Of a DNA stretch of 64,000 nt, positions 33,213 through 45,372 are shown piece after piece. Positions within the stretch are counted from its first letter, which is position 1. Every line of letters begins with the position of its first letter. Made by a program: the position numbers and the translations under genes. This stretch comes from Saposhnikovia divaricata (taxonomy: Eukaryota > Streptophyta > Magnoliopsida > Apiales > Apiaceae): NCBI GenBank assembly GCA_036435485.1, contig CM071600.1, forward strand, positions 160,592,546 through 160,656,545. The letters run 5' to 3'. Below the pieces are notes generated by a model, which worked only from the letters and a program-made list of their open reading frames with translations, made no database searches and was not told the origin of the DNA.

Positions 33213-35404
33213 AGGTGCCGTGAGAAACACGGACACGATAGCAGGTACCCTCCTACTTAAACTCAGTTGGTATTAACCTTTATTCCAGAACTGCTAAGTA
33301 CCTTGCACCTCAAGATTGTGCATGATAATTAGAACTTAAGGTTGAACCCCTAAAAAGGGTGATTGCAAGTAAAGATGGTCGATCGAGAAATCTTCCCATG
33401 AAATTAGCACATCCAGGTTGTGAACTAGAAATATGAGATCGACCCTGTTAATAGATCTGATTCCTTTCAAGTTGGGAGAATTTGATATTATAATAAGGAT
33501 GGATTGGTTGGCACCCAATGGAGCCAATTGATGGTAAAGGAAAAGTGTAATAATTAAGGGACGGAGTCAAATTCAAAGATTCATGAATATAGTTAAGACT
33601 AAGAAATTATTACGCCAGAGATATGAGGCTTAATTAGCTCTTATGGTTGACGCCGAGAAAGGAGACATCTAGTAAAAAGGAAATTATAATGGTTTTGGGA
33701 GGCTGTACAAGGTTTTAATCAACTACCAGATATCGATTTGGATGACATGAGAATGAATACCGAGTATTCAGAGTATAGTGCTGCATCTCCTGTTAGACCC
33801 AGTGGGAATGAAAAGAATTAGCAACTCAGTTACAAGAATTGCTGGGCAAGAGTATGATGAAGCCCAGTGTACCACCGTGGAGAGCCCGATGTTGTTGCGA
33901 AAAAGAAAGATGTTAGCATGAGATTGTGCATCAAACATCAAGAGTTGAACGAGTACACATTAAGAATAGGTACCCTTTTTCAGATGATGGATTTTGACCA
34001 GCGGAAGGATGCTGTGTATTTCTCCAAACATACTTAAGAACTGGATATCACCAGTGAAGATTAAACCCGAGGATATACCAAAGAATGTGATTCGCACTAG
34101 GTATGGATACTATGAAATTTCTTGTGATGTCATTATGGGTTGACTAGTGCACCCGTAACTTTTATGGAATTTATTGGCTTTGAGTTATCCGCGACAGTTT
34201 TCGCCCTAAGTATATCGAGACGTCTTATATATGAAGGAAAAGTGCGAGATCTAACCAGATCAAAAGAGCTTAAAATATATATATTTACACAGCAGGGACT
34301 GAACATGTGACAGGCTAGACAACATTCCCCGCAAACAAATCCCCAAGAGGCTTGCCTTTCTTTCAGAGAGAGGAAAGATAAGATACTAAAGAATGACTGA
34401 ATACAAGATGTAGGTTGGCTTTCTATAAAATGATTAAAGAAAGCGGCTGGAGCAACGGGAGTTGATAGTAGACAACAATGAGACAGGAAGGCCAAAACAG
34501 TGGAGGCCCGACAAGCTCGTTACTAGACAGCGAGAGTTACTCGAATCGATTGCTAGAATATTTGAATTAGTTTTAATGAGAAGTACACCGCCGACAAGTG
34601 GGTTGACATTTATATGGGGGGATTGAGATGACCACTTATCATCAGTTGAGATTGCTTATAGGAACAGTTACCATGACCAGTATAGGGGTACCACCTTACA
34701 AGGCCCGGTATGGAAGAAGTTATCGATCTCCATTGTGTGGGAGAAGGTTGGCGAGAGAAAGATATGGGGACCCAAGTTAGTCAAACAAACCAGAGAGACA
34801 AAAGATCTTGCCAGTAAGTGGCTAGTGATAGCCCGGAACAGACAGAGACAGTATGCGGACCAAGCCCACAAGAATAGAGACAGTACTGCCATTGATAAGC
34901 TAAATGGCAAGTTGATGAATGACAAACAAGTTTATGTTGGTGTATTTCTGTGCAAACAAGATAGAGAATATGAGGTTGGAGATTCATGATGCTAAAGGTA
35001 TCCCCGTGGAAAGAATTAATGAGATTTGGAGAGAAGGGGAAGTTGAGCCCGAGATTCATTGGGCCATTTGAGATTCTAAGACGTGACAGGAAGGGGGTCT
35101 ACGAGCTAGCCTTACCCCGAAAACTTATAGCATGGTCATAACGTGTTTCATGTGGCGATGCTACACCAGTAAAACGTAGATGCTCGACAGAGGATAGAGT
35201 ACGAGCAGGTAGATATACGATCTGGTTTGATTTACGAAGAACAACCTGTGGAAACAAGGAGCAAGTGCTAGGAAACAAGGTTGTCAAGCTAGTTAGAGAT
35301 TTGTGGGAAAATCAAGAAGTGGAAGAATCCACCTGGGAATTAGAAAGTGCAATGGGAGAAAAGTACCCCCAGCTATTCCTAAACTGATTCCGGGACGGAA
35401 TCCT
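33213..35404 (+). pseudogene. pol: G2 pol remnant (protease to C-terminus)
   Basis: Badly decayed plus-strand pol. Protease: a segment reading EFDIIIRMDWLAPNGA at about 33480, aligned with EFDVILGMDWLSHNNA of G1. RT fragments: about 33835-33980 (matches the MKPSVPPW...RLCI region) and about 34000-34170. Integrase C-terminus: about 34610-34990 (WEKVGERKIWGPKLV). The GPF module is at about 34985-35110 (MLKVSPWKELMRFGEKGK, then SPRFIGPFEILRR). Frames change many times. About 200 bases at 34230-34480 do not match G1 in any way I can see. Non-functional. Confidence 0.8.
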
Positions 35405-35420
35405 TTTAGGGAGGGGAGAC

Positions 35421-38400
35421 TGTAATAACCCGAATTTTCGATAGAATTAAAACTTTTCATATTATGATGAAGTACATCAGGGAATAGTGATTTTGGTGGA
35501 TGAATAGTGATTTTGAGGATTAAGAAATTTTTCATGCCACCCTATGTACGAGACATGGTATGGATATTTCGAAGTCATATTATTGATTCCCGGAGTAAAT
35601 AAGTGTATGTAAAGACGATCGAAATTCAGAAAATACAAAGTTTATTTTTATGGAATATTTGACCGGGCAGTGAATCGTACATCAGTATTATCAAAAAATG
35701 ATATATTAAAATTGAGCATTTGAGGATTTTATATTATAAAATTTTATGAAATGCGATTTGAGAATTTAGAACGAAAACCACTGAGATAGTGAAATAAGCG
35801 TTCTAGAAACCGCTGAAACTTTATAACGAGATTAAGCGATAAAGCGAACGAATCATGGATTATGGATTGATTTCATAACAAGATTAAATATCCTACATGA
35901 TCATCAAGAGAATTATATCAAGTGGAATAAATGGTTTAATCAAAACAATTTAGAAGTTAAGTGATTTAAATCATTTAAATCAAACAAGAAACAAAACAAA
36001 TATCTTCCAAGCTTCTTCAATACCCTTTTCACAAGGACCAAGGAGCATCAAGTGGATTAAGATCTGATCTAAGTCCATTTCTAACATCATTTCATAGTTA
36101 AATTAGTCAAGATTGGTGGAGAAAGAAAAAGAAGAAGAAAGAGATCCAAAACTGCCCAGCAGAAACACCCTCAAAGAAAAATTCATATCTTCACTTCTAT
36201 CTATGATTAAATCACCAAATTTTAACCATAGCTTCTCCACTCCATGGGTAACATTCGTTCAAAATTTCATAGCCAACAAAGGAGTATAGCCTAGTCAAAT
36301 CCCTCCTCCAAGTTGGAGAACCCAATATGTCCAGTTTCTGTCCAGAGGAAAGATGGGGCTCAAAACTTTTAGAACCAAACTCTTATTTTTTGATTTGTTA
36401 TGAATTTTACAAGATTGATGATAAATAGTAATGAATAGTGGTTTAAGTAGTTTCCATGTTTTGTTCATGGCTTGTAGGCTTTGTTGAAGCTAACCAAGAC
36501 CATACCAGGATGTGAAAAGCTCTGCTAGTATTCCTAGAGTGTCGAGGAAGGTAAAACCTTAACCCACCCTTGATTTTTTTATGAGTTTTTGATGTGGTTT
36601 AAGTGTTATGTAAAGATAAGTGCATATTAAAGAGTTTTATGATTGTTTGGTTGTATAAATTGTGTAAAATGATTGGGTATTGTATTAGAGCATGACCACT
36701 GACCTTAGAGGTGTATTATTGTTGTTTGTTGATGTTGGAGATGTATAGTATGCCCGGTGTGGCTTGGTTATGTTGTGACAAAATGGAAATGTTCGAGTTA
36801 TAGCCTTCGTAATGGCAAAATTTCTTTAAGTCTTAAAAACAGTCAATACCCAAGACATTGGAATGATTTTTAGCACCACCACTGCCTATTTTTACAAAGA
36901 TATAATAATCTAGTTTATGTGGCCGCAAGAATCGTGTCAAAAGAGTTTACGGTTTGTGAGTAATGACCGTTTTAGTGAAAGCGATTCGAGAAACCATGGC
37001 GCAGAAATGTATCAACTTTTAGGTTAAGTTTGAGACCCTTAAAAATGGAATTTGAATGTGATATTTTGAGGATAAATACTAAGGTCAGTTAGGAAAGAAT
37101 GAGAAGTGGTTTCGAGTCCAAAGGATTATTTTACGATTTTATAAAAATAAAACAGCAGAGGTTGCCCTATTGAAAACCACTAAGAACGCGACTTTGAAAC
37201 CAATATTCCAAATGGTTAAGTATAACTTGAATTCGAGGATTGATTTCGAGCCAAACTTATGACTTAAGTAATTATCGACTAACATGGACTTAGTATGGGT
37301 CTGGTATGAGCAAATAGTGCTTTGATTACGATTTGTTTAAGTACACGAGCATTATTAATAAGTGGATTATCCAGGGGACTAATCGTATGTTTTATTTTAC
37401 CTTATCTAGATTGTCTGACATTGTCGCGAACCCCTAACACTTCTCGAGCATCAGGCAAGATTTCTAAACTTGTACTTTTGAAGTATTGTTGTATAATACT
37501 GCTTTTTGCCATATATAGTATTATACTATTTTGCGATAAATGTTATATCGTGTTGACTTTGAATTTGATTTTGGTTTATATACTAGCTCTGAGATAAGTA
37601 GTTATAAACCGGTATACCTTGTAGCTCTAGATATAAGGGCATATTCATTGTTTTCGACTCTAAACCGGGAGTCGGTATTTTGTGATATAGAGAAAGTCGT
37701 TGAAACCCGGAGGGATTCCAGCGGCAGATTATTATTTATTTTGAGGAATGTTATTTATAAACGTTAATTATATTTCCATTAAGTATTAATTACTTGAAAA
37801 TCATTTGAGGATTGTTATTTGAATATGATATCATTCGAGGAATTGTATTTGCTTACTATATCTTTCGAGGAATGTTATTTGAGTATTATCTTAGTTGAGA
37901 AATACTATATGAATATTATTTCTATTCAATATGCTATTGGAAGACATAACTGTTTTCAAGAAAATATATTATGATACTTGTTTTACGAATTGATATTGGC
38001 TTATAAGCTAGATATGAGATATATTAGTTATAAGCCGGATGTTTCGCTAAGACCCTTAGTGAAGGGCATATGACTTCATTCTTCAAGTATAGGCTAGGAG
38101 TCAGTATTTCTGTATATATTGTGATTACTTTCTGAGGAAAATATTTAAATAAATATTTTTCCATTATTTCTTTAATGAATATTGTTTTGAATATTCATTT
38201 GAGTTTTATTTATTTAAAGAATATTCTTTTGAATATTCATTTAAGGTCGATTTATTTAATGGATATTATTTTGAATATTTATTCGAGGATTTATTTGTTT
38301 AGTGAATATTTTTATATATTCATTCGAGGGTTATTCATGATCAATATTTTATATTAAGAATATTCTCTAAATATTTATTATTTAATAAATATTCTTTGAA

Positions 38401-40152
38401 TATATATTTAAATCTTTTAACTAGTTTTAAAAATGATTTATTTTATTCAAATATTATGTTCGACCTTCAAATATTACGTAAAATATTTTTGAGTCTCATT
38501 ATGATTTTTTTTATCAAGGAAAGGTTCCCAAAACTCCATGTTTCATTTAAATCTATCTTCCAAATTATAAGGGAACCTTACTTGAGAGCTGTTATTTATT
38601 TTGTTCGACTGCCCGGTCATAAATCTTTTGAAACTATTCTTTTCACTCGCAACTTGGTTGCTATTCATCAAATTGAGTCTTTGTATTACTTCCTCATCAT
38701 TCGAGGGGTAAGATTGTTGGAACAACTCGATATCCATTAATTAGCAACAGCTTGGGAAATATCGGTGAATTTTCCTTTCCAACTAGATACGACTACTTTA
38801 TGGAGTCTTATCAACAAGTCTTATACTTGGGGAAAGGGGGACGAACTTTACGTTTCAAAGTCATGGATTTACTCGAACTAGGAGTATTTGTGTAATGTGG
38901 GACAGTCCATCATTGAAACTGGTATAAGAGGCTGTGGGACAGTCCATCCTGGAAATAGGGTTCGAGTTGCGCCGGTCCCGGCAAATCCCAAAGATGGCTA
39001 GGGAGATCCGGCGTATGGTGGTGTCCATATGTTCTTTCTTCTACATGTAGAGAAACAAATTTTGAGATGCACGACCTGCGACTGATCATCGTAAGGTGGT
39101 GTCATCTGGCGCGACATACTCTAGTATTAGTTCATCATCCAAATCTATCTATTTTCCGTAACATTATCGAGAGCATCCCGATCGGAAAGCTACGGCTGGG
39201 TGACCGATAAGTGTTGGCAGGGTTTGAAAGGTGTTCAAAACTGACGTTAAAATGAATCACCTTGAAACTTCATCTTTTATCTTATATTTTATGACTCTGC
39301 TGATACCATACACAACATGAGTTGTGATAAGGAAGTTGTTGATATTGATTCCCCTTATAACTTCATCTTTTAAGTTATATGTTGATATTCTGCTTATATT
39401 TTATATAGCAGATATTTTACGGAAAGGTTATATTAAATTATCTTATAACTTCATCTTTTATATTATACTAGAACTTTGTTCATAGTATGAATAGCAAAAG
39501 TTTGCAGAGATATTAAGAAAATGATATTTGAAGTACTACAATGGTACTGTTTTTGAATATATTCCGATAAAGGAATACTTTCGGTAAAAAGATATTTTGA
39601 CACTTATTGTCTTATACCCGCTATATATTCTGGGTTTGAATTAAAGGCAGAATTGTGCCATACTTTCATTAACTTGTTGAGCTATCGCTCACTCTTGCTA
39701 TTGTTTTATATATATTGTATAGCAGCGAAGCAGGATGCCAATGGGACGGCACATACCCCGCAAGGCGTTTCCATAAACAGTTTCTAGCAGTGATCCCGAG
39801 AGTAGTACGAATCAGTCGAATCAGGCTGCAGCTTTTGGTACTCATCTTGTGTATAGATATGAATGGTGTGAGAGGATTGTGAGCATCATAAGGCTAAGTT
39901 GGTACTATAACATCACTTAGAAGTTGTATTAGTGACATATTCAAAAGACATTCGGGTATTGTAATAAAAGTTTTATTCCGCAGTTGTTGTATTGTGTCGT
40001 TTCTGAGACTCTAACCTGTGTATGTGTGTGAGACATATATTGTGGGGTCATGAGTAGGTGAATTATGAACATTGCGAGTAATACAAGTAAGGCAAGGAGT
40101 AAATGGATCGTGACTACTCTAAATCCCTGACCCCGGATTTGGGGCTGTTACA
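35421..40152 (+). repeat. G2 3' LTR, full length
   Basis: 4,732 bp, preceded by the PPT tttagggaggggagac. It shares the last ~60 bases and several blocks with G1 LTRs but is about 650 bp longer. The extra length partly comes from an internal duplication (37550-37690 and 37975-38115). It also has a direct repeat gtgggacagtccatc at 38897 and 38934. Small ORFs in it lie in AT-rich repeats and are not supported as genes. Confidence 0.92.
37550..38115 (+). repeat. Diverged duplication inside the G2-type LTR
   Basis: Two blocks about 420 bases apart share the pattern 'ttga(a/t)...ttggtttata...agct..gata..gagata.ta.ttataa(a/g)ccgg...aagggcata' followed by 'gggagtc.gtatttt' or 'aggagtcagtattt'. G1 LTRs have one such block (about 28975-29100). 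The solo LTR carries both, inverted (about 55370-55460 and 55790-55870), so the duplication predates both G2-family copies. Confidence 0.6.
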
Positions 40153-40157
40153 ATGGG

Positions 40158-41222
40158 AACTAGGGCTAACCCCAGTGAGTCTACCGTTCAAGAAAGTCAC
40201 AATCAACATAGGGAAAATCCCGAATATGATGAAGCGCAAGATGAGGATTATAATGAGCAAGAGGATTCCCAGTATGGGACAGCAGACGAAACCTTTTTCA
40301 CTGGAGAATTCGAAGAAGAAGTAGAAGGGGAAGAAATTGAAGTTGAGCAAGAAGGGGAGAACCAGGATAGAGACCCCATGGGTCAGTTTATGGATCTGCT
40401 TAGGTAAAATTTAAACCGTTACCCCCAACCACCCCGGGGAAACAACAGTACCGTGGCAAACTCTTTCAGGGCCTTTAAGTCCCTTAAGCCCCCAGAATTC
40501 TAACGATCAGCTGACCCAGTCGAGGTAAGAGCCTAGATAAAGGAAATGAAAAAGTCATTTGAGATTCTAAGCATTGAGGAGGCGCAAAAGACTGTTTTCG
40601 CCACTTACCTTCTGAAAGGAGAGGCCAACTACTGGTGGGAGGCCAAGAAAAACATGGAGACGGATGCTATAATAGCCTGGGAAAGGTTCAAGCAATTATT
40701 TCTGGAAAAGTACTTCCCGAGGTTTATGAAGACTAAAATGGAGCTCAAATTTTAGAACTAAAGCAGAACAATTTGTCAGTGGTTGATTATGAGGCTAAGT
40801 TTACCGAGCTATCAAGGTTTGTGCCAGAGTTTATGGATACTGAGGAGAAGAAAGCGAATAGGTTTCACCAAGGGTTGAAGCAGTGGATCCAGAATTGGGT
40901 AGCAGTTTTGGAGATTACAGACTATGCCACTTTGGTACAGAAGGCATCCATTGTGGAAGCTGGGAGTGATGAGATGCAGAAGGAAAGAGAGAAAGGGGGA
41001 TTAAAAAGGAAGCATGTAAGTATGGGCGGAGGATCTACTGGAGGAAAACCCCCAAATAAGTTTAACCGAGGGACAGTTTCCCTACCTAGAAGGAGTGTGG
41101 GATTGAAACAATCTGTGAGCGCAAGTGTAAGCCAGGGCGGCAAGCAATCCGGAGTGTCCCGTTCCCACCCTTCTTGACCTTCATTACCAGTATGTGCAAC
41201 TTGTGGGAAGAGACATTCCGGG
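40158..41222 (+). pseudogene. gag: G1 Gag, main part
   Basis: Continuation of the frame started at 32197. An acidic N-terminus comes first, then the retrotransposon gag domain (TYLLKGEANYWWEAKK, then WERFKQLFLEKYFPRFMKTK), LSVVDYEAKFTELSRFVPEF and a basic linker. It ends near CATCGKRHSGVC. Stops lie at about 40405, 40501 and 40531. There is a frameshift at about 40752 between KMELKF and LELKQNNLSV, and a stop at about 41175. Zinc knuckles follow in the next feature. The gag would form capsids if intact. This copy is dead. Confidence 0.87.
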
Positions 41223-42266
41223 GTGTGCAACCTGAAACAAATAACCTGCTATAAGTGTGGACGAGCGGGTCACTATGCTACCTCTTGCACCACGATCATC
41301 CCTAATAGCACCACTTGTTTCCAGTGCGAACGTCAAGGTCACATGAGGAAGGACTGCCCATTGAACAAACCAGTAGCATTAGGGGCAAGTAAAGCTACCT
41401 CCAACAAGCCACCAATTGCTAGAACTTTTAACAAGACAGTGCAGGATGCCGTGAGGGACAGTGACGTGATAGCAGGTACCTTTTCTATTAATTCAGTTAG
41501 TGCAAACGTCTTATTTGATTCTGGAGCAACCAAGTCTTTTATATCGAGGGATTTTGCTCGTAAATTGAAACTTAAGACCCAACCACTGAGGGATTCCTTA
41601 CAAGAAGAGATAGCCAACCAAGAAGTAGTTCCAGTTAATCAAATTCACCCCGATTGCAAATTAGAAATAGGAGGACAATCTTTCTATGTTGATTTGATTC
41701 CTTTCAAACTAGTGGAATTTGATGTTATCTTGGGAATGGATTGGTTGTCTCACAATAACGCTCAAATAGATTGTAAAGGGAAAAAGGTTAAGTTGAAAAC
41801 CCCAGTAAAGAAGGAAATAGTTTTTAGTGGGATACGGCAGACCCAGAAAATTCTAACCATGGCGCAGACCAAAAGATTGCTACGAAAAGAGAACGAGGCT
41901 TACTTAGCTTACGTTATAGACACCCAGAAGGAAGCACCTAAGTTGCAGGACATTTCGGTAGTTAATGATTTCGAAGATGTGTTTTCACAAGATCTTCCCG
42001 GATTACCACCTGACAGAGTAATTGAGTTTGCTATCGAGTTAGCCCCGGGGACGGTGCCAGTTTCGAAGGCCATGTACCGATTAGCCCCAGTAGAAATGAA
42101 AGAGCTAGCTAATCAATTGCAAGAACTGTTGGATAAGGGTATGATATGACCCAGTGTGTCGCCGTGGGGGGCACCAGTGTTTTTTGTTAAGAAGAAGGAC
42201 GGGAGTATGAGGTTATGCATCGACTATCGAGAGTTGAACAAGCTAACCATAAAGAATAAGTACCCG
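41223..42266 (+). pseudogene. pol: G1 zinc knuckles, protease and RT start
   Basis: Two CCHC knuckles, CYKCGRAGHYATSC (about 41250) and CFQCERQGHMRKDC (about 41320), precede the aspartic protease (NVLFDSGATKSFIS at about 41505, then EFDVILGMDWLS). RT follows: PPDRVIEFAIELAPGTVPVS, a stop at 42147-42149 where relatives have Arg (GMIRPS), then SPWGAPVFFVKKKDGSMRLC and YRELNKLTIKNKYP. The CACTA insertion follows the Pro codon directly. Confidence 0.9.
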
Positions 42267-42690
42267 CACTACACCATAAAAGGCCTACGGCAACGCCCAA
42301 AAAGTGTTGTTGTAGGCCCAAAATATGTTGCTGTAAACCCCAAAAACCCCAAAGGCAACATTTTGCTGATGTTGCTATTTTTGTCGTTGCCTTTGGGGTC
42401 AACGGCAACATTCTTATTCTCTATGGCAACATCAGTTTTAATGTTGGCATAGGCTTGTTATAGCAACATTATTATTAGTCTTTAACAACATAATATTATG
42501 TTGCCTTTCTGTAACATTTTTAAAAAAAAATAGTGGGTCCCACCAGTGGGGCCCACTTTGGGACCCACTGTGGGGCATACTTGTGGGGTCCACTGTGAAG
42601 CCCACTTTTATGCCAACACAAATTTTGCCTATAGCAACATTTCTCAACATTATTTTCCTTTTTTCCAACACTTTATAGCATCAATGGCAA
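42267..42690. repeat. CACTA left TIR and subterminal repeats
   Basis: TIR cactacaccataaaaggcctacggcaac is followed by about ten ggcaacat/ttgttgc variants in both orientations. A run of tgggtcccac / ggggcccact words lies at 42531-42608, a GC-rich internally repeated patch in otherwise AT-rich DNA. Confidence 0.85.
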
Positions 42691-43605
42691 CACTTTTCTA
42701 TTTCGAACCAAAAATAATAAATATGAAAATATTCATTCCCTAAATACATAATGATCCATACTATATAATACATAATCAAGATTCACTACAATCATAACCA
42801 ACAACCCAAATTCAGTGCAAAAGACATAAGAGCTCGTGCCATAAGTACATAAACTACAATCTTACTAAGTACCTAAGACTAACATAATAGCAAAAGACTG
42901 TCTAAAGCATAAAAATATGGCATGACTAAATTAAGACCTAGTGCCACATTCATTGGAGTACCATCTTCATTGTCATTCGAGATGGAGTACCAGCATTGCA
43001 ATATTCGTTGCTATATCCCCCACCTATTCATTAGCTCAGCAGCTTTGAGGTAGAACCTGTTCCATTTCAAAAACACATTTGAGAATAGACAAGTAGCTCA
43101 AGTAAAATACCAATTGATTAATTTTTAATCTCATATTAGTAAATTGATTAACAGGCTAACAACTAAGGCTTATTTTCAAGAATTTAGTACTGACACAACA
43201 TAGCTATTCATATATGAACTAAAAGAATGAAATTATGTAATTTCATAGCAAGAGTATACCAACAGACATGCTACAATTTCGTATTCTATTCATATCAATA
43301 GATTACATCCAGTAGTAAAAACATTGATGGTGAAATATAACATCAAACTAATAGTAGGAGATACGATAAATGACAAAGAAAGGTTGACAAACTGATTTAT
43401 ATGTGTAATCATCATTTACCCAAGCTCAGTTTTGATAATGTTACATGGAAGATAAGGTACCGTATTAGCAGCATTAATAAAATACAACATCAATATTGTA
43501 GACATACAAGAAAACTAAAAATAAGAGAATGCACAACATACAATAACGAGTAACGAGATTTATGGCTAAATATTGAATCGAAAGAAGTGGTCAGGTGATA
43601 TGTAC
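42691..43605. other. CACTA interior, unassigned
   Basis: About 900 bases of AT-rich DNA without a supported ORF. On the minus strand, 42985-43070 can be read as WNRFYLKAAELMNRW before a stop, which might be another exon scrap. I cannot name it. Confidence 0.4.
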
Positions 43606-43831
43606 CTTAAGTTTTTGAGAATCATCGACCAAAAAATTTAGAGGCATCATGACATCTAAAACTTGTGAGGCCAACTCATCCTTCTGTTCTTTTTGCTGAA
43701 AACTTCTTTTCAAATATTTAGGATTTCCATAGACTGCTTTTGTAATCACCAATCCACCTATTTCCTTTTCCTATTGGCCACATTTTCAAGCAATCTTTGA
43801 GCTTTCTGGCCACTACTCTCCCATGCTGAAC
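43606..43831 (-). pseudogene. Captured exon of a DnaJ-C11/DNAJ13-like chaperone gene
   Basis: A 226-bp minus-strand exon with splice-site context on both sides: acceptor tttaaacag before gttcagcatggg, and donor gtac after cttaag. It reads SAWESSGQKAQRLLENVANR followed by KRK, then after a small deletion and frameshift VITKAVYGNPKYLKR, and further on ELASQVLDVMMPLNFLVDDS. These blocks resemble the C-terminal part of plant DNAJ13 / DnaJC11-type co-chaperones (J-domain proteins linked to mitochondria in other eukaryotes). The J domain itself is not present. A stop after KRK shows that it is no longer coding. I infer capture from a host gene; the assignment is from recall of the family. Confidence 0.65.
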
Positions 43832-44790
43832 CTGTTTAAACAGAAAGATTACGGAAATTCGTGCAATATTTTCTGAGAAGATATGAAAAGAGTGGAAGTA
43901 GCAACCTGTTTGTACGTTGCTGGTACAAAGATATAAAACCAGACAGCCTCCACTTTGTTCTGTTATTCCCCGTCAAAAACACTAACCCTTGTTTTCCAAG
44001 TGGTTGAGGGTTCAATTCTCCTCAGGAGCAAAGTGGCGAAAGAGCGATAGTTACACCATTAAATAGTAAAGTAAGATGGCAATGCAGTGGAGAAATTTTG
44101 AGGTCCATGGACCACTCTAAGAACAATCGGCAGGTATAAATTTTCTTTACCAACAAAAAAAATTAGTGGGTTTTAGTTTTTGTCTCAAGATTCTGCGTAA
44201 TTTAAAGCTACGATAATATTATTATTTAACACTTCAGTAACATAAGATTTGATATTAGAAATTAGAAAGAAAAAGAAGAAGAGTATAGTATTACTTTTTC
44301 AAAAAACTGATCCATCTAAAATGCAAAGCAGGGGCCATTGGCTGAACTATGACATTTATGAACAAGATTGTTCCAATTCTTTATTCAAGTAACTTTTAGT
44401 AAGAATAAGAGCATTAGAGCATCAAAGGTGGTTTAGGGTGTAGGATAGGCACCTAGGGTGAATAATACAACGTAATATAAATAATGAATTTCATTATAAA
44501 AGTCTTTAATTCTTTTTATATAATAAGATCGGAACACTCTGTTAGATCATTCATGGCACCTTATCTACAAAATTTGATGGACTCTTTTACGTATGTGTTT
44601 CTTTTTTTGGGGGGGTGGTGGATTTTAAAATTTTGACAAAGAAGACATTGGGATTGAACTTACAGGAATTATCAGCTTCTGCCCGCCTCTATGTAACTCC
44701 AATTTCCAAAAGATACCCTTAATATTAGAGATTAAAGTTCAGAACAATAACAGAAATAAAATTTACACCAGCTCTAGACATTTAACATAG
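43832..44790. other. CACTA interior between captured fragments
   Basis: AT-rich. It begins with minus-strand intron sequence of the DnaJ-like fragment and ends with plus-strand intron sequence (…tttaacatag) before the KHA-like exon. No ORF or RNA gene is supported. The junction between the two captured pieces lies somewhere here and cannot be placed. Confidence 0.5.
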
Positions 44791-45372
44791 GTTTCAAAGA
44801 ATAATCAGCACTATATTGAATGCACTCAAGACCTTAAAAGTTCAATCAGTGACCGATTTAAACCAACATCAAATGGGCCAAGCACTTATTTCAAACCATA
44901 TGTTAAAAATTCTATATCGTTTGGCTCAACTAGTTCGCGCCATGCTGCTAATGCTGAAGTTTTAAAGTTCAACAGAAGGAGAGTCACCATTCACATGAAG
45001 TTTATAAAGAACAGTGCACTACCAAAGCAGCTTGGGAAGTTAATAATTCTACCTGATTCCATAGAAGAGCTATTTCGTATTGCAGGTAAGCTTTGTTCGA
45101 CCACAAATACAACAAACCTGAAACTACAGATAGAAATCCATTAGTCTGATCTAATGTTAGAAAAAGGTCAAGTTCTAAAATCAAAGAAGCTCATATCTCT
45201 AAACCGAGTGATTAATTTAATATCTTGCACCTTTTCAACTGCAGGTCAGAAGTTTGAAGGCTATAACATTAGAAAAGTTGTAAATTCAGAGAATGCAGAG
45301 ATAGATGACTTATGTATCATCCAAGATGGAGACCATTTGTTTCTCATACCAGAGCTTTATGAAAGAGTTTGA
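44791..45372 (+). pseudogene. Captured two-exon KHA-domain-like gene fragment
   Basis: Exon a 44791-45085 and exon b 45245-45372 are separated by a 159-bp intron with canonical gtaag...tgcag ends. Read through the splice, the frame is fully open: about 140 codons to TGA at 45370-45372. The C-terminal 75 residues (RRRVTIHMKF, then LGKLIILPDSIEELFRIAG across the intron and EIDDLCIIQDGDHLFLIPE) resemble the KHA domain found at the end of plant AKT/SKOR-type K+ channels and some ankyrin proteins. The upstream part is Ser/Asn-rich. The preceding acceptor (ttaacatag) implies an upstream exon not captured, so there is no start codon of its own. It lacks the channel pore and ankyrin repeats. Lack of stops suggests recent capture or selection. 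Confidence 0.65.

Larger units (their letters stand above)
32217..40152 (+). mobile_element. G2: internally deleted long-LTR gypsy element
   Basis: 7.9-kb element in the gag start of G1 with perfect TSD atggg. The 5' LTR is cut to about 1.0 kb and joined to a decayed pol. The 3' LTR is full length (4.7 kb). PBS, leader and gag are gone. It is of the same family as the solo LTR (TGTAATAACCC start, GGGGCTGTTACA end), and related to but distinct from G1. Confidence 0.9.

Noticed and set aside
38175..38740. Small ORFs in the G2 3' LTR
   Set aside because: They lie in AT-rich repeats, differ between LTR copies and have no recognisable domain.
40153..40407. Independent gag gene starting at ATG 40153
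   Set aside because: That ATG is within the TSD copy created by G2. The native frame starts at 32197.
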